Shown here one piece after another: positions 1 to 9,756 of a stretch of 64,000 nt of DNA. The notes below the pieces were generated by a model. It did no database searches. It was not told the DNA's origin and worked only from the letters and a program-made list of their open reading frames with translations. Both the position numbers and the translations under genes were made by a program. Source of the stretch: Paraburkholderia flava (lineage in GTDB: Bacteria; Pseudomonadota; Gammaproteobacteria; Burkholderiales; Burkholderiaceae); the NCBI RefSeq assembly GCF_004359985.1, contig NZ_SMRO01000004.1, positions 124,001 to 188,000 on the forward strand, given 5' to 3'. How positions within the stretch are numbered: the first letter of the stretch is position 1; each line of letters starts with the position of its first letter.

Positions 1-1244
1 GCGGCCTCGGCCTCACGTCGATCCGCGTCGTCGAGACGATTCCCGGCAAGACCTGCATGGGCCTGGAACTGCCGAACGCGAAACGCCAGACGATCCGCCT
101 GTCGGAAATTCTCGAAGCCCGCGTGTACCAGCAGTCGCCTTCGCATCTGACGATCGCGATGGGCAAGGACATCACCGGTCATCCGGTCGTCACCGATCTC
201 GCGAAAGCGCCGCACATGCTCGTCGCGGGCACGACGGGTTCGGGCAAGTCGGTCGCGATCAACGCGATGATCGTGTCGCTGCTGTACAAGGCGGCGCCCG
301 AGGACGTGCGCCTCATCATGATCGATCCGAAGATGCTGGAACTGTCCGTGTACGAGGGCATTCCGCATCTGCTCGCACCGGTCGTCACCGACATGAAGCT
401 CGCCGCGAACGCGTTGAACTGGTGCGTCGGCGAAATGGAAAAGCGCTACCGGTTGATGTCGGCGGTCGGCGTGCGCAATCTCGCGGGCTTCAACCAGAAG
501 ATCCGCGACGCGAATGCCGCAGGCAAGAAGCTCGGCAATCCGTTCTCGCTGACACCCGATGCGCCCGAACCGCTCGCGAAACTGCCGATGATCGTCGTCG
601 TGATCGACGAACTCGCGGACCTGATGATGGTCGCGGGCAAGAAAATCGAAGAGCTGATCGCGCGGCTCGCGCAGAAGGCGCGCGCGGCCGGCATCCATCT
701 GATTCTCGCGACGCAGCGTCCGTCGGTCGATGTGATCACCGGCCTCATCAAGGCGAACATTCCGACGCGCGTCGCGTTCCAGGTGTCGTCGAAAATCGAC
801 TCGCGCACGATCCTCGACCAGATGGGCGCGGAGTCCCTGCTCGGCCAGGGCGACATGCTGTTCCTGCCGCCCGGCACGGGTTACCCGCAGCGTGTGCACG
901 GCGCGTTCGTCGCCGATGAGGAAGTGCATCGGATCGTCGAGTATCTGAAGCAGTTCGGCGAACCGCAGTACGAAGAAGGCATCCTCGACGGCCCGGCGAC
1001 CGAAGGCGCGACGCAGGACCTGTTCGGCGACGCGCCCGATGCGGAAGCCGATCCGCTGTACGACGAAGCGGTCGCGTTCGTCGTGCGCACGCGGCGTGCG
1101 TCGATCTCGTCGGTGCAGCGGCAACTGCGCATCGGCTACAACCGCGCGGCACGACTCGTCGAGCAGATGGAAGCGGCGGGACTGGTGTCGTCGATGGGCA
1201 TCAACGGCAGCCGCGAAGTACTGGCGCCTGGACCGGCTGAATAA
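1..1244 (+). CDS. ftsK: DNA translocase FtsK, C-terminal part (5' end outside window)
   Basis: This is a hexameric, ATP-driven, septum-anchored DNA pump that moves chromosome ends apart at division. Only the motor and C-terminal gamma domain lie in the window. The frame is open from base 3, reading into [20 protein letters not shown], so the true start lies upstream. Visible features are Walker A (GTTGSGKS, near base 230), a Walker B-like [12 protein letters not shown] (near 597), the conserved [12 protein letters not shown] stretch (near 710), and a C-terminal winged helix ([21 protein letters not shown]) of the kind that reads KOPS signals. The gene ends at TAA. It is not followed by lolA, the common neighbour of the main ftsK in this group, so it may be a second ftsK copy. 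The family is certain; which paralogue it is remains inference. Confidence 0.95.
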   Translation, partial: GLGLTSIRVVETIPGKTCMGLELPNAKRQTIRLSEILEARVYQQSPSHLTIAMGKDITGHPVVTDLAKAPHMLVAGTTGSGKSVAINAMIVSLLYKAAPEDVRLIMIDPKMLELSVYEGIPHLLAPVVTDMKLAANALNWCVGEMEKRYRLMSAVGVRNLAGFNQKIRDANAAGKKLGNPFSLTPDAPEPLAKLPMIVVVIDELADLMMVAGKKIEELIARLAQKARAAGIHLILATQRPSVDVITGLIKANIPTRVAFQVSSKIDSRTILDQMGAESLLGQGDMLFLPPGTGYPQRVHGAFVADEEVHRIVEYLKQFGEPQYEEGILDGPATEGATQDLFGDAPDAEADPLYDEAVAFVVRTRRASISSVQRQLRIGYNRAARLVEQMEAAGLVSSMGINGSREVLAPGPAE

Positions 1245-1306
1245 GCGAAGCGGACGGCGGGCTCGCCGTCCACTCTCGTTGCGCTACCCTCGGCAGCAAC
1301 GCCCGG

Positions 1307-2575
1307 TCACGACGGCGACACCAGCTTGAAGTCGACCGGCGAACCGATATCGAGCCGCTTCGGATTCGGTTCGAGCAAGCCAGTCTGCGCATCGCGCCGG
1401 AACACATAGGCGGTGTCGCTGTTCTGGTTGCCGACGATCAGCCATTTCCCGGTCGGATCGATCGTGAATTCGCGCGGCGACTTGCCGAGACTCGACTGGC
1501 GTCCGACCAGTTTCAGATGACCGTTCGACGCATCGACCGCGTAGATGACGATCTCGTTCGCGTCGCCGCGATTGCTCGCGTACAGGAAGCGTCCATCCGG
1601 CGACATATGAATCGCCGATCCACCAAGCGCCCCCTTGAACCCAGGCGCCGCCAGCGGCAACACCTGCACGAGCTTCAACCGGCCATCGGCGTAATCGAAC
1701 ACGCTGACCGTCGCCGCGAGTTCGCTCGTCAGATACGCATGTCGGCCATCGGCATCGAATATCAGGTGACGCGGACCGGTGCCCGCCTTCACGTCGGTGT
1801 AGCGCACTTCGGTCGGACCGAACAGGCCGCGGCTACCGTCGGGCGTGTAGCGATACGAATAGAGCTTGTCGGCGCCGAGGTCCTGCGTGAACAGATAATG
1901 ACCGTCCGGCGAGAACACGGTGGAGTGCACGTGCGAATTGTCCTGGCGTCCCTTCACCGGACCGCCGCCTTCGTGATGCACGTTCAGCACGGACGCGCCG
2001 ACCTGGCCATCGGGCTGCAACGGAAACACCGAGAAGCTGCCGCCCGGATCGGCCGCGACCGAGTAGTTCGCGGTCAGCAGATATTTGCCGTCCGGCGACA
2101 GGCTCAGATAGCACGGATCGTTTCCTTCCGATGAGACCTTGTTCAGAAAAGTGAGCTGCCCGCTCTGCGGATCGAAACCGAATGCGCTGATGCCTCCGCG
2201 CTGCGATGCGGGACCGTTGTCGCCGGGCAGCTCGTTGACCGAGTACACATGCCGGCGATCGCTGCTTACGACGAGGTACGACGGGTTCACGGTGCGTACC
2301 GACGACAGCGGCGTCGCTTCGCCGGTCTTCGTGTCGAAGCGGTAGACGTAGATGCCTTCGCTCTTGCCGCCGGTGTACGTGCCGACGAGCATGTCGTAGA
2401 CACCATCGGCGGGAACGGCGGCCGGTGTCTGCGTTTGCGCGAACGCCTGAGGAGCGGCTTGGGATGCGACGATCGTGGCCATGAGGACGAAACCTTTTAT
2501 TATCGAGCGGGCGGATCCAGCCTTGTTGCAAGACTGCGGCGCGATGTTTGCTACTGCCCGGTTAGTGCAATGCAT
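1307..2575 (-). CDS. Secreted lactonase family protein (6-phosphogluconolactonase-like beta-propeller)
   Basis: The 422-residue protein belongs to the YbhE/Pgl seven-bladed propeller family. Family members hydrolyse 6-phosphogluconolactone or act as carboxy-cis,cis-muconate cyclases. Repeated blade motifs are visible (YLVVSSDRRHVYSVNEL, CYLSLSPDGKYLLTANYS, RHLIFDADGRHAYLTSEL, EFTIDPTGKWLIVGNQ). A long hydrophobic N-terminus ending QAAPQAFA, followed by QTQTP, looks like a signal peptide of about 46 residues, so it probably acts in the periplasm, unlike the cytosolic E. coli enzyme. The start at 2575 is supported by a strong AGGAGG ribosome site just upstream. It converges with ftsK and diverges from the DUF3096 gene. 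The true substrate cannot be read from sequence. Confidence 0.88.
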   Translation of the reverse strand: MHCTNRAVANIAPQSCNKAGSARSIIKGFVLMATIVASQAAPQAFAQTQTPAAVPADGVYDMLVGTYTGGKSEGIYVYRFDTKTGEATPLSSVRTVNPSYLVVSSDRRHVYSVNELPGDNGPASQRGGISAFGFDPQSGQLTFLNKVSSEGNDPCYLSLSPDGKYLLTANYSVAADPGGSFSVFPLQPDGQVGASVLNVHHEGGGPVKGRQDNSHVHSTVFSPDGHYLFTQDLGADKLYSYRYTPDGSRGLFGPTEVRYTDVKAGTGPRHLIFDADGRHAYLTSELAATVSVFDYADGRLKLVQVLPLAAPGFKGALGGSAIHMSPDGRFLYASNRGDANEIVIYAVDASNGHLKLVGRQSSLGKSPREFTIDPTGKWLIVGNQNSDTAYVFRRDAQTGLLEPNPKRLDIGSPVDFKLVSPS

Positions 2576-2798
2576 GACGACCTCCTGAACGGCGGATTTT
2601 TACGAGTTGTTCGGATTGTTGATTGCGTCACTGGTCTGCCACGCAGTTAGTATCGTCCGGCTGCGGACACCTCGAAGCAGCAGTCGGACTGTTTGTTGTC
2701 GAAAGCAGTATAAAAGCGTTACGCAGGATCGCGACGCAAGCGTCGGATCTCCCGTACGACACGCATCGTCTCACCGCAGTTCAACTCACGGAGTCGCC

Positions 2799-2957
2799 AT
2801 GAACGTCACGCTCTCTCTCGGTCCGGTCGTCTCGCTGATCGCCGGCATCCTGATCCTCGTCATGCCGCGTCTGCTCAACATCATCGTCGCGCTATACCTG
2901 ATCCTGATCGGGGTGATCGGCATCTTCGGCGTTGGAGCGTCGCATCTGCATCTGTGA
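2799..2957 (+). CDS. DUF3096 small membrane protein
   Basis: The 52-residue protein has two hydrophobic segments (about residues 6-22 and 26-46) separated by a PRLLN turn. This matches the DUF3096 pattern of tiny two-helix membrane proteins. An earlier in-frame ATG lies at 2607, but this start sits after CACGGAGTCGCC, a good ribosome site, and begins exactly with the membrane domain. The protein ends in HLHL. No function is known for the family. It stands alone, divergent from the lactonase gene. Confidence 0.8.
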   Translation: MNVTLSLGPVVSLIAGILILVMPRLLNIIVALYLILIGVIGIFGVGASHLHL

Positions 2958-3139
2958 CCGCATGCAGCCGTGATGTGTGCGTGCGTGATACATGTGTGCA
3001 GGCACGCGTACGTCCGCATGCCCGCACACGACGGATGCGCCGCAACGCGCTTCAACGTGGAAACAGCAAAGGCTGCGCCTGCACGGATACGTACGGCCCG
3101 TGCGACGAGGATGAAAAAAGAATGGAAGAACCGACCCGT

Positions 3140-3385
3140 TCAGCCGTTCGACAGCTGGTCGAGCCGCAGGCGTCCCTGCAGCGACAGACAGCCGACGGCA
3201 TAATGACCGTCGCCGTCCGCATGACGTTTGAAGCACGCGCGCTCGATCAGAAACACGGCCGCCGTTTCCATCCCGTTGCGCGACAGACCGAGCCGGCGTG
3301 GATCGAGCGGCAGCAGCGCGTCGTCGGCGAGTTGGCTGGCGGCGGAAAGAATCGTGACGCAATCGGATTTCGTCGGGTTCAGCAT
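3140..3385 (-). CDS. Hypothetical small protein (81 aa)
   Basis: Not recognised. The predicted protein starts MLNPTKSDCVTILSAASQLA and ends LRLDQLSNG. It is soluble, with mixed composition and an Arg-rich middle (DPRRLGLSRNG). It has two cysteines (CVTIL and CFKRH) and no signal peptide. The start at 3385 is chosen over longer in-frame versions because the upstream part is low quality and Arg-rich. The composition looks like a real protein rather than a GC-driven shadow, and nothing better is encoded on the other strand. It may be a lineage-specific orphan. Confidence 0.5.
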   Translation of the reverse strand: MLNPTKSDCVTILSAASQLADDALLPLDPRRLGLSRNGMETAAVFLIERACFKRHADGDGHYAVGCLSLQGRLRLDQLSNG

Positions 3386-3685
3386 GGCTCGATCCTCGAA
3401 ACGGCAACGGATGCAACAGACGATACGACGATGGAACAGCGGTACCGAAGACACGTAGATATGTCCCGGGAGAAATGATTGTAGGCAGCGCGTGCGCGAA
3501 ATGCCAAGGCCGCTTACGCGTTCTGCGACCCACGGTCGCACTAAAGTACGCACTGAACCAGACCGCGACCCGAGGGTCCCGGTAACCATGACGTTCGAAT
3601 GACATCGATGCCGTTCGAACACCGCCCGGCATCGTCCGGTTTGCGCACCGCGCGCCCTTTTTACCCGCGGCCACGCCGCTGAACC
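3386..3685. other. Intergenic region upstream of the GH15 gene
   Basis: About 300 bases lie between the small hypothetical gene (minus) and the GH15 gene (plus), so promoters for both should be here. The sequence is locally less GC-rich around 3410-3480. No clear sigma-70 promoter, operator or hairpin could be picked out by eye. Confidence 0.4.
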
Positions 3686-5590
3686 ATGCCCTCACGCATC
3701 GAAGATTACGCACTCGTCGGCGACGGCCATACGGCCGCGCTGATCTCCCGCGACGGCTCGATCGACTGGCTGTGCTGGCCGCGTTTCGATTCCGGCGCCT
3801 GCTTCGCGGCGCTGCTCGGCACCGAGGACAACGGCCGCTGGCTGCTCGCGCCGATCAGTGACCAGGCGCCGTCGATCACGCGTCGCTATCGCGGCGAAAC
3901 GCTGATCCTCGAGACCGATTTCGAAACGCCGGAAGGCGCCGTCACCGTGATCGATTTCATGCCGCCCGGCAACGGCTGGTCGGAACTCGTGCGGATCGTC
4001 GTTGGCCGGCGCGGCACGGTGCGGATGAAGATGGAACTCGTGCTGCGTTTCGACTACGGCTTCTCGGTGCCGTGGGTCAGCCGGCTGCCGAACGAAAGCG
4101 GCGTGCAGGCGATCGTCGGCCCCGACACGGCGGTGCTGCGTACGCCGGTCGACGTGCGCGGCGAGAACATGCGCACGCTCGCCGAGTTCACCGTGTCGGA
4201 AGGCGAGCGCGTGCCGTTCTCGCTCGCGTACTCGGCGTCGCATCTGCGGATCCCGCCCGCGCGCGATCCGCACACGTCGCTCGCGCGCACCGAGAATCAC
4301 TGGCTCGAATGGTCGGCACGCAACACGATCGAAGGACGCTGGGCCGCGCCGATCCGCCGTTCGCTGATCACGCTGCGGGCGCTCGCGTATGAACCGACCG
4401 GCGGCGTCGTTGCCGCGCCGACCACGTCGCTGCCCGAACATCTCGGCGGCACGCGCAACTGGGACTACCGCTACTGCTGGCTGCGCGACGCGACGATCAC
4501 GCTGCTCGCGCTGATGCGCTGCGGCTACTACGACGAGGCGCGCGCGTGGCGCACGTGGCTCGGTCGCGTGATGGCGGGGTCGCCGGAGCAGTTGCAGATC
4601 ATGTACGGCATCGCGGGCGAACGCCGGCTGCCCGAGTTCGAACTCGACTGGCTGCCCGGCTACGAAGGCGCGAAGCCGGTACGGGTCGGCAACAACGCGG
4701 TCGGGCAACTGCAGCTCGACGTCTACGGCGAAGTGATGAATGCGCTGCACCTCGCGCGGGTCGGTGGACTGCAGGCGGACGAAACCGCGTGGACCGTGCA
4801 GTGCACGATGCTCAAGCACCTCGAGACGATCTGGGAAGAACCGGACGAAGGCATCTGGGAAACGCGCGGCGGACGTCAGCACTTCACGTTTTCGAAAGTG
4901 ATGGCGTGGGTCGCGTTCGATCGCGCGGTCAAATCGGCCGAGTCTTTCGATCTACCTGCACCGCTCGATCGCTGGCGCGCACTACGCGACCTGATTCATG
5001 CCGACGTCTGCCTGAAAAGCTGGAACCCGAAGCTTAATGCGTTCACGCAGATCTACGGCGGCGACGATCTCGACGCCAGCACGCTGCTGATGCCGCTGGT
5101 CGGCTTCCTGCCGCCGTCCGATCCGCGCATCGCCGGCACCGTCGACGCCATCGAAAAAACGCTGATGCACGACGGCTTCGTGATGCGCTACCGGACGACC
5201 GACGTCGACGACGGTCTGCCGCCCGGCGAAGGGACGTTCCTCGCGTGCAGCTTCTGGATGGTCGACAACCTCGCGCTGCAAGGCCGCGTCGCCGAAGCGC
5301 ACGCGATGTACGAGCGGCTGCTCTCGCTCGCGAACGACGTCGGCCTGCTCTCGGAGGAATACGACCCGGCGGCGGGGCGGCTGGTCGGTAACTTCCCGCA
5401 GGCGTTCTCGCACGTCGCGCTGGTGCATACCGGCCTGAACCTGATGAAGCACGAGCAGGAGATGGCGAAAGCCGCCGGTCAGCCAGCCCACGACGGCGAG
5501 GGCAACGCAGCAGGCCAGGACGGCACGGGTGGTTGGGGCGACCGCGAAACGCAGACACCGGCCGCAGATACGCCGCGTGCACCGGGCTGA
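3686..5590 (+). CDS. Glycoside hydrolase family 15 protein (glucoamylase/trehalase-like)
   Basis: The 634-residue cytosolic enzyme follows the bacterial GH15 plan. An N-terminal beta-sandwich starts at IEDYALVGDGHTAALISRDG, and an (alpha/alpha)6 barrel follows. Typical barrel motifs are NWDYRYCWLRDATITL, GIWETRGGRQHFTFSK, EGTFLACSFWMVDNLAL and LLSEEYDPAAGRLVGNFPQAFSH. The Glu residues of GIWE and LLSEE fit the catalytic acid/base pair. Such proteins release glucose from alpha-glucans or trehalose. No signal peptide is seen, so an internal substrate is likely. The last ~45 residues are low-complexity and Gly/Asp-rich, with no domain. It is monocistronic by context. Whether it prefers starch-like glucan or trehalose cannot be decided. 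Confidence 0.92.
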   Translation: MPSRIEDYALVGDGHTAALISRDGSIDWLCWPRFDSGACFAALLGTEDNGRWLLAPISDQAPSITRRYRGETLILETDFETPEGAVTVIDFMPPGNGWSELVRIVVGRRGTVRMKMELVLRFDYGFSVPWVSRLPNESGVQAIVGPDTAVLRTPVDVRGENMRTLAEFTVSEGERVPFSLAYSASHLRIPPARDPHTSLARTENHWLEWSARNTIEGRWAAPIRRSLITLRALAYEPTGGVVAAPTTSLPEHLGGTRNWDYRYCWLRDATITLLALMRCGYYDEARAWRTWLGRVMAGSPEQLQIMYGIAGERRLPEFELDWLPGYEGAKPVRVGNNAVGQLQLDVYGEVMNALHLARVGGLQADETAWTVQCTMLKHLETIWEEPDEGIWETRGGRQHFTFSKVMAWVAFDRAVKSAESFDLPAPLDRWRALRDLIHADVCLKSWNPKLNAFTQIYGGDDLDASTLLMPLVGFLPPSDPRIAGTVDAIEKTLMHDGFVMRYRTTDVDDGLPPGEGTFLACSFWMVDNLALQGRVAEAHAMYERLLSLANDVGLLSEEYDPAAGRLVGNFPQAFSHVALVHTGLNLMKHEQEMAKAAGQPAHDGEGNAAGQDGTGGWGDRETQTPAADTPRAPG

Positions 5591-5783
5591 CATCCGCACG
5601 GGCGGGCGCTCCGGAAGCGGCGCGCCGGGCGCCGCACCGATCTGACAATTGTTGCGTTGCACAAACGGACGCGCTCCGATATCATCTTTGGAGCATAACG
5701 GCCGATAACCAATTGTCGTCAACCAATACGGCCCGCCCCAACGCTACGCGCGTCACGCGAACCGTTTCAAAGCCGGAGCCCTC

Positions 5784-7070
5784 ATGCTCTATCAGCTGCA
5801 CGAATTCCAGCGAGCGCTGTTAAGCCCGCTTACCGCCTGGGCACAGGCCGCGTCGAAGTCGTTTGCGAATCCGGCCAGCCCGCTCGCCTACGTGCCCGGG
5901 GCCACCCGCCTGTCCGCCGGCTATGAGCTGCTATACCGGCTCGGCAAGGACTACGAGAAGCCTGTGTTCGATCTGCACCAGATCGTCAAGGACGGGCACA
6001 ACATCCCTATCGTCGAACAGACGATCATCGAAAAGCCTTTCTGCCGTCTGCTGCGCTTCAAGCGCTATGCGGACGACAGCGACGCGGTCATGCAGCTGAA
6101 AGACGAACCCGTCGTGCTGGTGTGTGCGCCGCTGTCCGGCCATCACTCGACGCTGCTGCGCGACACGGTCCGCACGCTGCTGCAGGATCACAAGGTCTAT
6201 CTCACCGACTGGATCGACGCCCGGATGGTGCCGCTCGAAGACGGCACGTTCGACCTCGACGATTACGTCGGCTACATCCAGGAATTCATCCGCCACATCG
6301 GCGCGAAAGATCTGCACGTGATCTCGGTCTGTCAGCCGACGGTGCCGGTACTCGCGGCGATCTCGCTGATGGCGAGCCGCGGCGAGGACACGCCGCGCAC
6401 GATGACGATGATGGGTGGCCCGATCGATGCCCGCAAGAGCCCGACTTCCGTCAACTCGCTCGCCACGCAGCACTCGTACGAATGGTTCGAGAACAACGTG
6501 ATCTTCACGGTGCCGCCGAACTACCCGGGCGTGGGCCGCAAGGTCTATCCGGGCTTCCTGCAGCACACCGGCTTCGTCGCGATGAATCCGGAGCGTCACA
6601 CGGCTGCGCACTGGGACTTCTACCAGAGCCTGCTGCGCGGCGACGAGGAAGACGCCGAAGCGCACCGCCGCTTCTACGACGAGTACAACGCAGTGCTCGA
6701 CATGGCCGCCGATTACTACCTGGACACCATCCGTGTCGTGTTCCAGGAATTCCGGCTCGCGGAAGGCACGTGGGAAGTCGCGGGCGAACTCGTGAAGCCT
6801 GAGGACATCAAGAAGACCGCGCTGTTCACGATCGAAGGCGAACTCGACGACATCTCCGGCAGCGGCCAGACGCGCGCAGCGCAGGATCTGTGCAGCGGTA
6901 TCCCGGCGAAGCACAAGCAGCACTTCACCGCCGAAAAATGCGGGCATTACGGCATTTTCTCGGGTCGCCGGTGGCGCACGATCATCTATCCGCAACTGCG
7001 CGATTTCATCCTCGCGCACAACAAGAACAGCCGGCCCACGAAAGCGGAAAAGGAAAAGGCCGAGGCCTGA
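5784..7070 (+). CDS. phaZ: Intracellular polyhydroxybutyrate depolymerase
   Basis: The 428-residue protein breaks down native PHB granules inside the cell and releases hydroxybutyrate when carbon is short. It matches the Ralstonia PhaZ1 type, which uses a cysteine nucleophile in place of the serine lipase box. The motif SVCQPTVP is present with Cys at residue 183. The N-terminus (MLYQLHEFQRALLSPLTAWA) is the usual granule-binding type without a signal peptide. The conserved late segments FTIEGELDDISG and HFTAEKCGHYGIFSGRRW carry the likely catalytic Asp and His. The C-terminus is Lys-rich. A strong hairpin follows. The convergent TetR gene next door may or may not be related. Confidence 0.93.
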   Translation: MLYQLHEFQRALLSPLTAWAQAASKSFANPASPLAYVPGATRLSAGYELLYRLGKDYEKPVFDLHQIVKDGHNIPIVEQTIIEKPFCRLLRFKRYADDSDAVMQLKDEPVVLVCAPLSGHHSTLLRDTVRTLLQDHKVYLTDWIDARMVPLEDGTFDLDDYVGYIQEFIRHIGAKDLHVISVCQPTVPVLAAISLMASRGEDTPRTMTMMGGPIDARKSPTSVNSLATQHSYEWFENNVIFTVPPNYPGVGRKVYPGFLQHTGFVAMNPERHTAAHWDFYQSLLRGDEEDAEAHRRFYDEYNAVLDMAADYYLDTIRVVFQEFRLAEGTWEVAGELVKPEDIKKTALFTIEGELDDISGSGQTRAAQDLCSGIPAKHKQHFTAEKCGHYGIFSGRRWRTIIYPQLRDFILAHNKNSRPTKAEKEKAEA

Positions 7071-7090
7071 GTCCCTTCTTTCTTCGTAAA

Positions 7091-7122
7091 TGAAAACGGC
7101 GCCCACTTGGGCGCCGTTTTCA
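7091..7122. terminator. Bidirectional intrinsic terminator between phaZ and tetR
   Basis: A near-perfect inverted repeat has its left arm at 7091-7105 (TGAAAACGGCGCCCA) and its right arm at 7108-7122. T-rich tracts flank both sides. It lies between two convergent genes and can stop transcription from both. Confidence 0.85.
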
Positions 7123-7151
7123 TTTCAATGCGGCCTCTGCAGGTCAGCGGA

Positions 7152-7784
7152 TCACCGCCGCAGCAGATACGCGAGCAGGATATCGGTATTCATCTGCACG
7201 ATCTCCGCGCGCTCGTTGGCCGCGCTGAAATCGCGGCCGAGCGACGCTTCGAGCGTGAAGCGGTTCGACACGATGTAATAGCCCATCCCCGACAGCGTCA
7301 TGTACAGGCGCAGCGCATCGACGTTCGAACGGAACAGTCCCGCGCGCTGCCCGCGCTCGAGAATGCTGCCGAGCGTCGCGACGATCGGCGAGATCATCTC
7401 GCGAATGCGCGGAGATTTCCGCATGTAGCGCGCTTCGTGCAGGTTCTCGTTGTTCACGAGACGCAGCAGCTCCGGATGATCCCGGTAGTAGTCCCACACG
7501 AAATGTGCGAGCCGCGTCACCGCTTCGACCGGGGCAACGCCGCTCAGGTCGAGCGCGCGTTCGGCTTCGGTGAGCGCGGTGAAGGCGTGCTCGAGTACCG
7601 CCGTGAAAAGCTGCTCCTTGCTACCGAAGTAGTAGTAGAGCATGCGTTCGTTCGTCTCCGCGCGGCGCGCGATCTGATCGACACGCGCGCCGAACAACCC
7701 ACCGTTTGCAAATTCTTCGGCCGCCGCGAGCAGGATGCGGCGCCGTGTGCCTTCAGGATCTCTTTTGATTTTCGGCTGATTCAT
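7152..7784 (-). CDS. TetR family transcriptional regulator
   Basis: The 210-residue one-component repressor has an N-terminal TetR helix-turn-helix, with [18 protein letters not shown] leading into [21 protein letters not shown] longer all-helical ligand domain follows. The start at 7784 ([12 protein letters not shown]) is preferred because the 30 residues upstream are Arg/Ala-rich and not protein-like. It converges with phaZ and is divergent from rsxB across a 314-bp gap. Autoregulation is likely by family habit, but no palindrome was secure enough to call. The target is unknown. Confidence 0.88.
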   Translation of the reverse strand: MNQPKIKRDPEGTRRRILLAAAEEFANGGLFGARVDQIARRAETNERMLYYYFGSKEQLFTAVLEHAFTALTEAERALDLSGVAPVEAVTRLAHFVWDYYRDHPELLRLVNNENLHEARYMRKSPRIREMISPIVATLGSILERGQRAGLFRSNVDALRLYMTLSGMGYYIVSNRFTLEASLGRDFSAANERAEIVQMNTDILLAYLLRR

Positions 7785-8098
7785 GGTGGCATGTGCTTCG
7801 TGAGCCGCGTTTCCGGATCGCGCCGCCGGCCTCTCCTCGGGCCTTGCACCGACAGCACTGTACGGGCGCGCCATGGTTGGGGGACACCCTCCTGCGGTCT
7901 TTCAAAAAAGCGCTTCGATTATGGCACATGGTTTGGCGATGGCAATCGGGGAAATCGGCGATAATCGGCATTTGGCCGAAGCCTCGCGACGGCGTGCAGC
8001 AACGGCCCCCAGCCGCCCGGCGCAACGCGTCGCGCGGCACCGCGTGGCCTCTCGCACGCCGCACTGCGCCATCGCGGGCCGCCCACGACGTCGTCAAC
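7785..8098. other. Divergent intergenic region between tetR and rsxB
   Basis: The 314 bases must hold the start signals of both genes. An AT-richer patch at 7900-7950, around TTTCAAAAAAGCGCTTCG, is the most promoter-like part. No firm operator or RNA structure was recognised. Confidence 0.35.
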
Positions 8099-8983
8099 GT
8101 GACAGATCCTAAAACACTCGCAGACCGCATCGAAGATCTGCTGCCCCAGACGCAATGCACGAAGTGCGGTTACGAAGGCTGCCGTCCGTACGCCGAAGCA
8201 ATCGCACAAGGCAGCGCGAACTACAACCAGTGCCCGCCCGGCGGCGCAGAAGGCGTCGCGCGCCTCGCGTCGCTGCTCGGCAGGCCGGTCATCCCGATCA
8301 ATCCCGTCAACGGCATCGAACGTCCGCGGCCGCGCGCCGTCATCGACGAGAACATCTGCATCGGCTGCACGCTGTGCGCGCAGGCCTGTCCCGTCGACGC
8401 GATCGTCGGTGGCGCGAAGCAGATGCACACGGTCATCGAATCGCTGTGTACCGGCTGCGACCTGTGCGTGCCGCCCTGCCCGGTCGATTGCATCGACATG
8501 ATTCCAGTCACCGGCGAGCACACCGGCTGGGACGCATGGACCCAGCAGCAGGCCGACGAAGCGCGCGCGCATCACGATCAGCACCTCGCGCGCCTGACCC
8601 GCGAACGTGAAGCCGCCGAAGCGCGCGCAGCGGCACGACGAGCGGGTGCGGGCCCTTCGGCGCCGGCATCTGCGTCCGCGACGGACAGCGCGCCTCTGAG
8701 CGCAGACGCACCGCAACCCGCGACGGCCACCAACGACGCAGAAGCCAAAAAACGCGCGATCATCCAGGCCGCGCTCGACCGCGCACGCCAGAAAAAGGAA
8801 GCGCTCGCCGCGCAGGGTGACGCGCCGAAGAACACCGCGAACGTCAGCGTCGACGTGCAGGCACAGATCGATGCCGCCGAGGCGCGCCGTCGACGGCTCG
8901 GCATCGCATCCGGCGAAGTAGCGCCGCAGGATGACGACAGCCCCGACGACGCATCCGACGACACCCACTCGAAAAAGCGCTGA
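8099..8983 (+). CDS. rsxB: RsxB/RnfB-type electron transport ferredoxin
   Basis: The 294-residue iron-sulfur protein matches RnfB. The 4Fe-4S RnfB domain ([19 protein letters not shown]...CPPGG) is followed by two bacterial ferredoxin motifs, [16 protein letters not shown] and [17 protein letters not shown] long Ala-rich, charged C-terminal tail follows. The start is probably the GTG at 8099 ([17 protein letters not shown]). The residues before it are not conserved-looking. The N-terminal membrane anchor of E. coli RnfB is missing, and no other rnf/rsx subunits are nearby. It therefore probably works as a stand-alone soluble electron carrier. It is directly followed by nth, an arrangement also seen at the end of the E. 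coli rsx operon, and may serve that [4Fe-4S] enzyme. Confidence 0.9.
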   Translation: MTDPKTLADRIEDLLPQTQCTKCGYEGCRPYAEAIAQGSANYNQCPPGGAEGVARLASLLGRPVIPINPVNGIERPRPRAVIDENICIGCTLCAQACPVDAIVGGAKQMHTVIESLCTGCDLCVPPCPVDCIDMIPVTGEHTGWDAWTQQQADEARAHHDQHLARLTREREAAEARAAARRAGAGPSAPASASATDSAPLSADAPQPATATNDAEAKKRAIIQAALDRARQKKEALAAQGDAPKNTANVSVDVQAQIDAAEARRRRLGIASGEVAPQDDDSPDDASDDTHSKKR

Positions 8984-8990
8984 CCGCCCC

Positions 8991-9635
8991 ATGAACGCGA
9001 CCAAACGACGTGCGATCTACGAGACGCTGCAGAGCCTGAACCCGCATCCGACCACCGAGCTCGAGTACACGACACCGTTCGAACTGCTGATCGCCGTGAT
9101 GCTGTCCGCGCAGGCCACCGATGTCTCGGTGAACAAGGCAATGCGCAAGATGTTCCCGGTCGCGAACACGCCGCAGCAGATTCTCGAACTCGGCGAAGAA
9201 GGTGTCGTCGACTACATCAAGACGATCGGCCTTTATCGGACCAAGGCGAAGAACGTCGTCGCGACGTGCCGCATCCTGATCGAGCAATACGATGCCGAAG
9301 TGCCCGCCGATCGCGAGGCGCTCGAAAGCCTGCCGGGCGTCGGACGCAAGACCGCGAACGTCGTGCTGAACACCGCGTTCGGCCATCCGACCATTGCAGT
9401 CGATACGCACATCTTCCGCGTCGCGAATCGCACCGGCCTCGCGCCGGGCAAGGACGTGCGCGCGGTCGAAACCGCGCTCGAGAAATTCACGCCGGCCGAG
9501 TACCGGCAGGATGCGCATCACTGGCTGATCCTGCACGGCCGTTACGTGTGCAAGGCGCGCCGGCCCGAATGCTGGCATTGCGTGATCGAGCCGCTGTGCG
9601 AGTTCAAGCCGAAGACGCCGCCGCCGGATCTTTGA
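8991..9635 (+). CDS. nth: Endonuclease III (DNA glycosylase/AP lyase)
   Basis: The 214-residue enzyme starts base-excision repair of oxidised pyrimidines. It shows the helix-hairpin-helix LPGVGRKTANVVL with the catalytic Lys, then AVDTHIFRVANR with the catalytic Asp. The C-terminal [4Fe-4S] loop has spacing C-x6-C-x2-C-x5-C (ending LCEFK). The start at 8991 follows rsxB by only seven bases, so the two are co-transcribed. Length and all key residues are normal. Confidence 0.97.
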   Translation: MNATKRRAIYETLQSLNPHPTTELEYTTPFELLIAVMLSAQATDVSVNKAMRKMFPVANTPQQILELGEEGVVDYIKTIGLYRTKAKNVVATCRILIEQYDAEVPADREALESLPGVGRKTANVVLNTAFGHPTIAVDTHIFRVANRTGLAPGKDVRAVETALEKFTPAEYRQDAHHWLILHGRYVCKARRPECWHCVIEPLCEFKPKTPPPDL

Positions 9636-9756
9636 GGCAATGGCCCGTCGCCGGTGAGCCCTCGCACGGCAGCGTAAAATAGCGCATCGCGGTTGCAGCG
9701 ATTATCGAAAGCAGCCGAACCACCGCCCCACACCTCAAGCATTCCACGCATCCACG

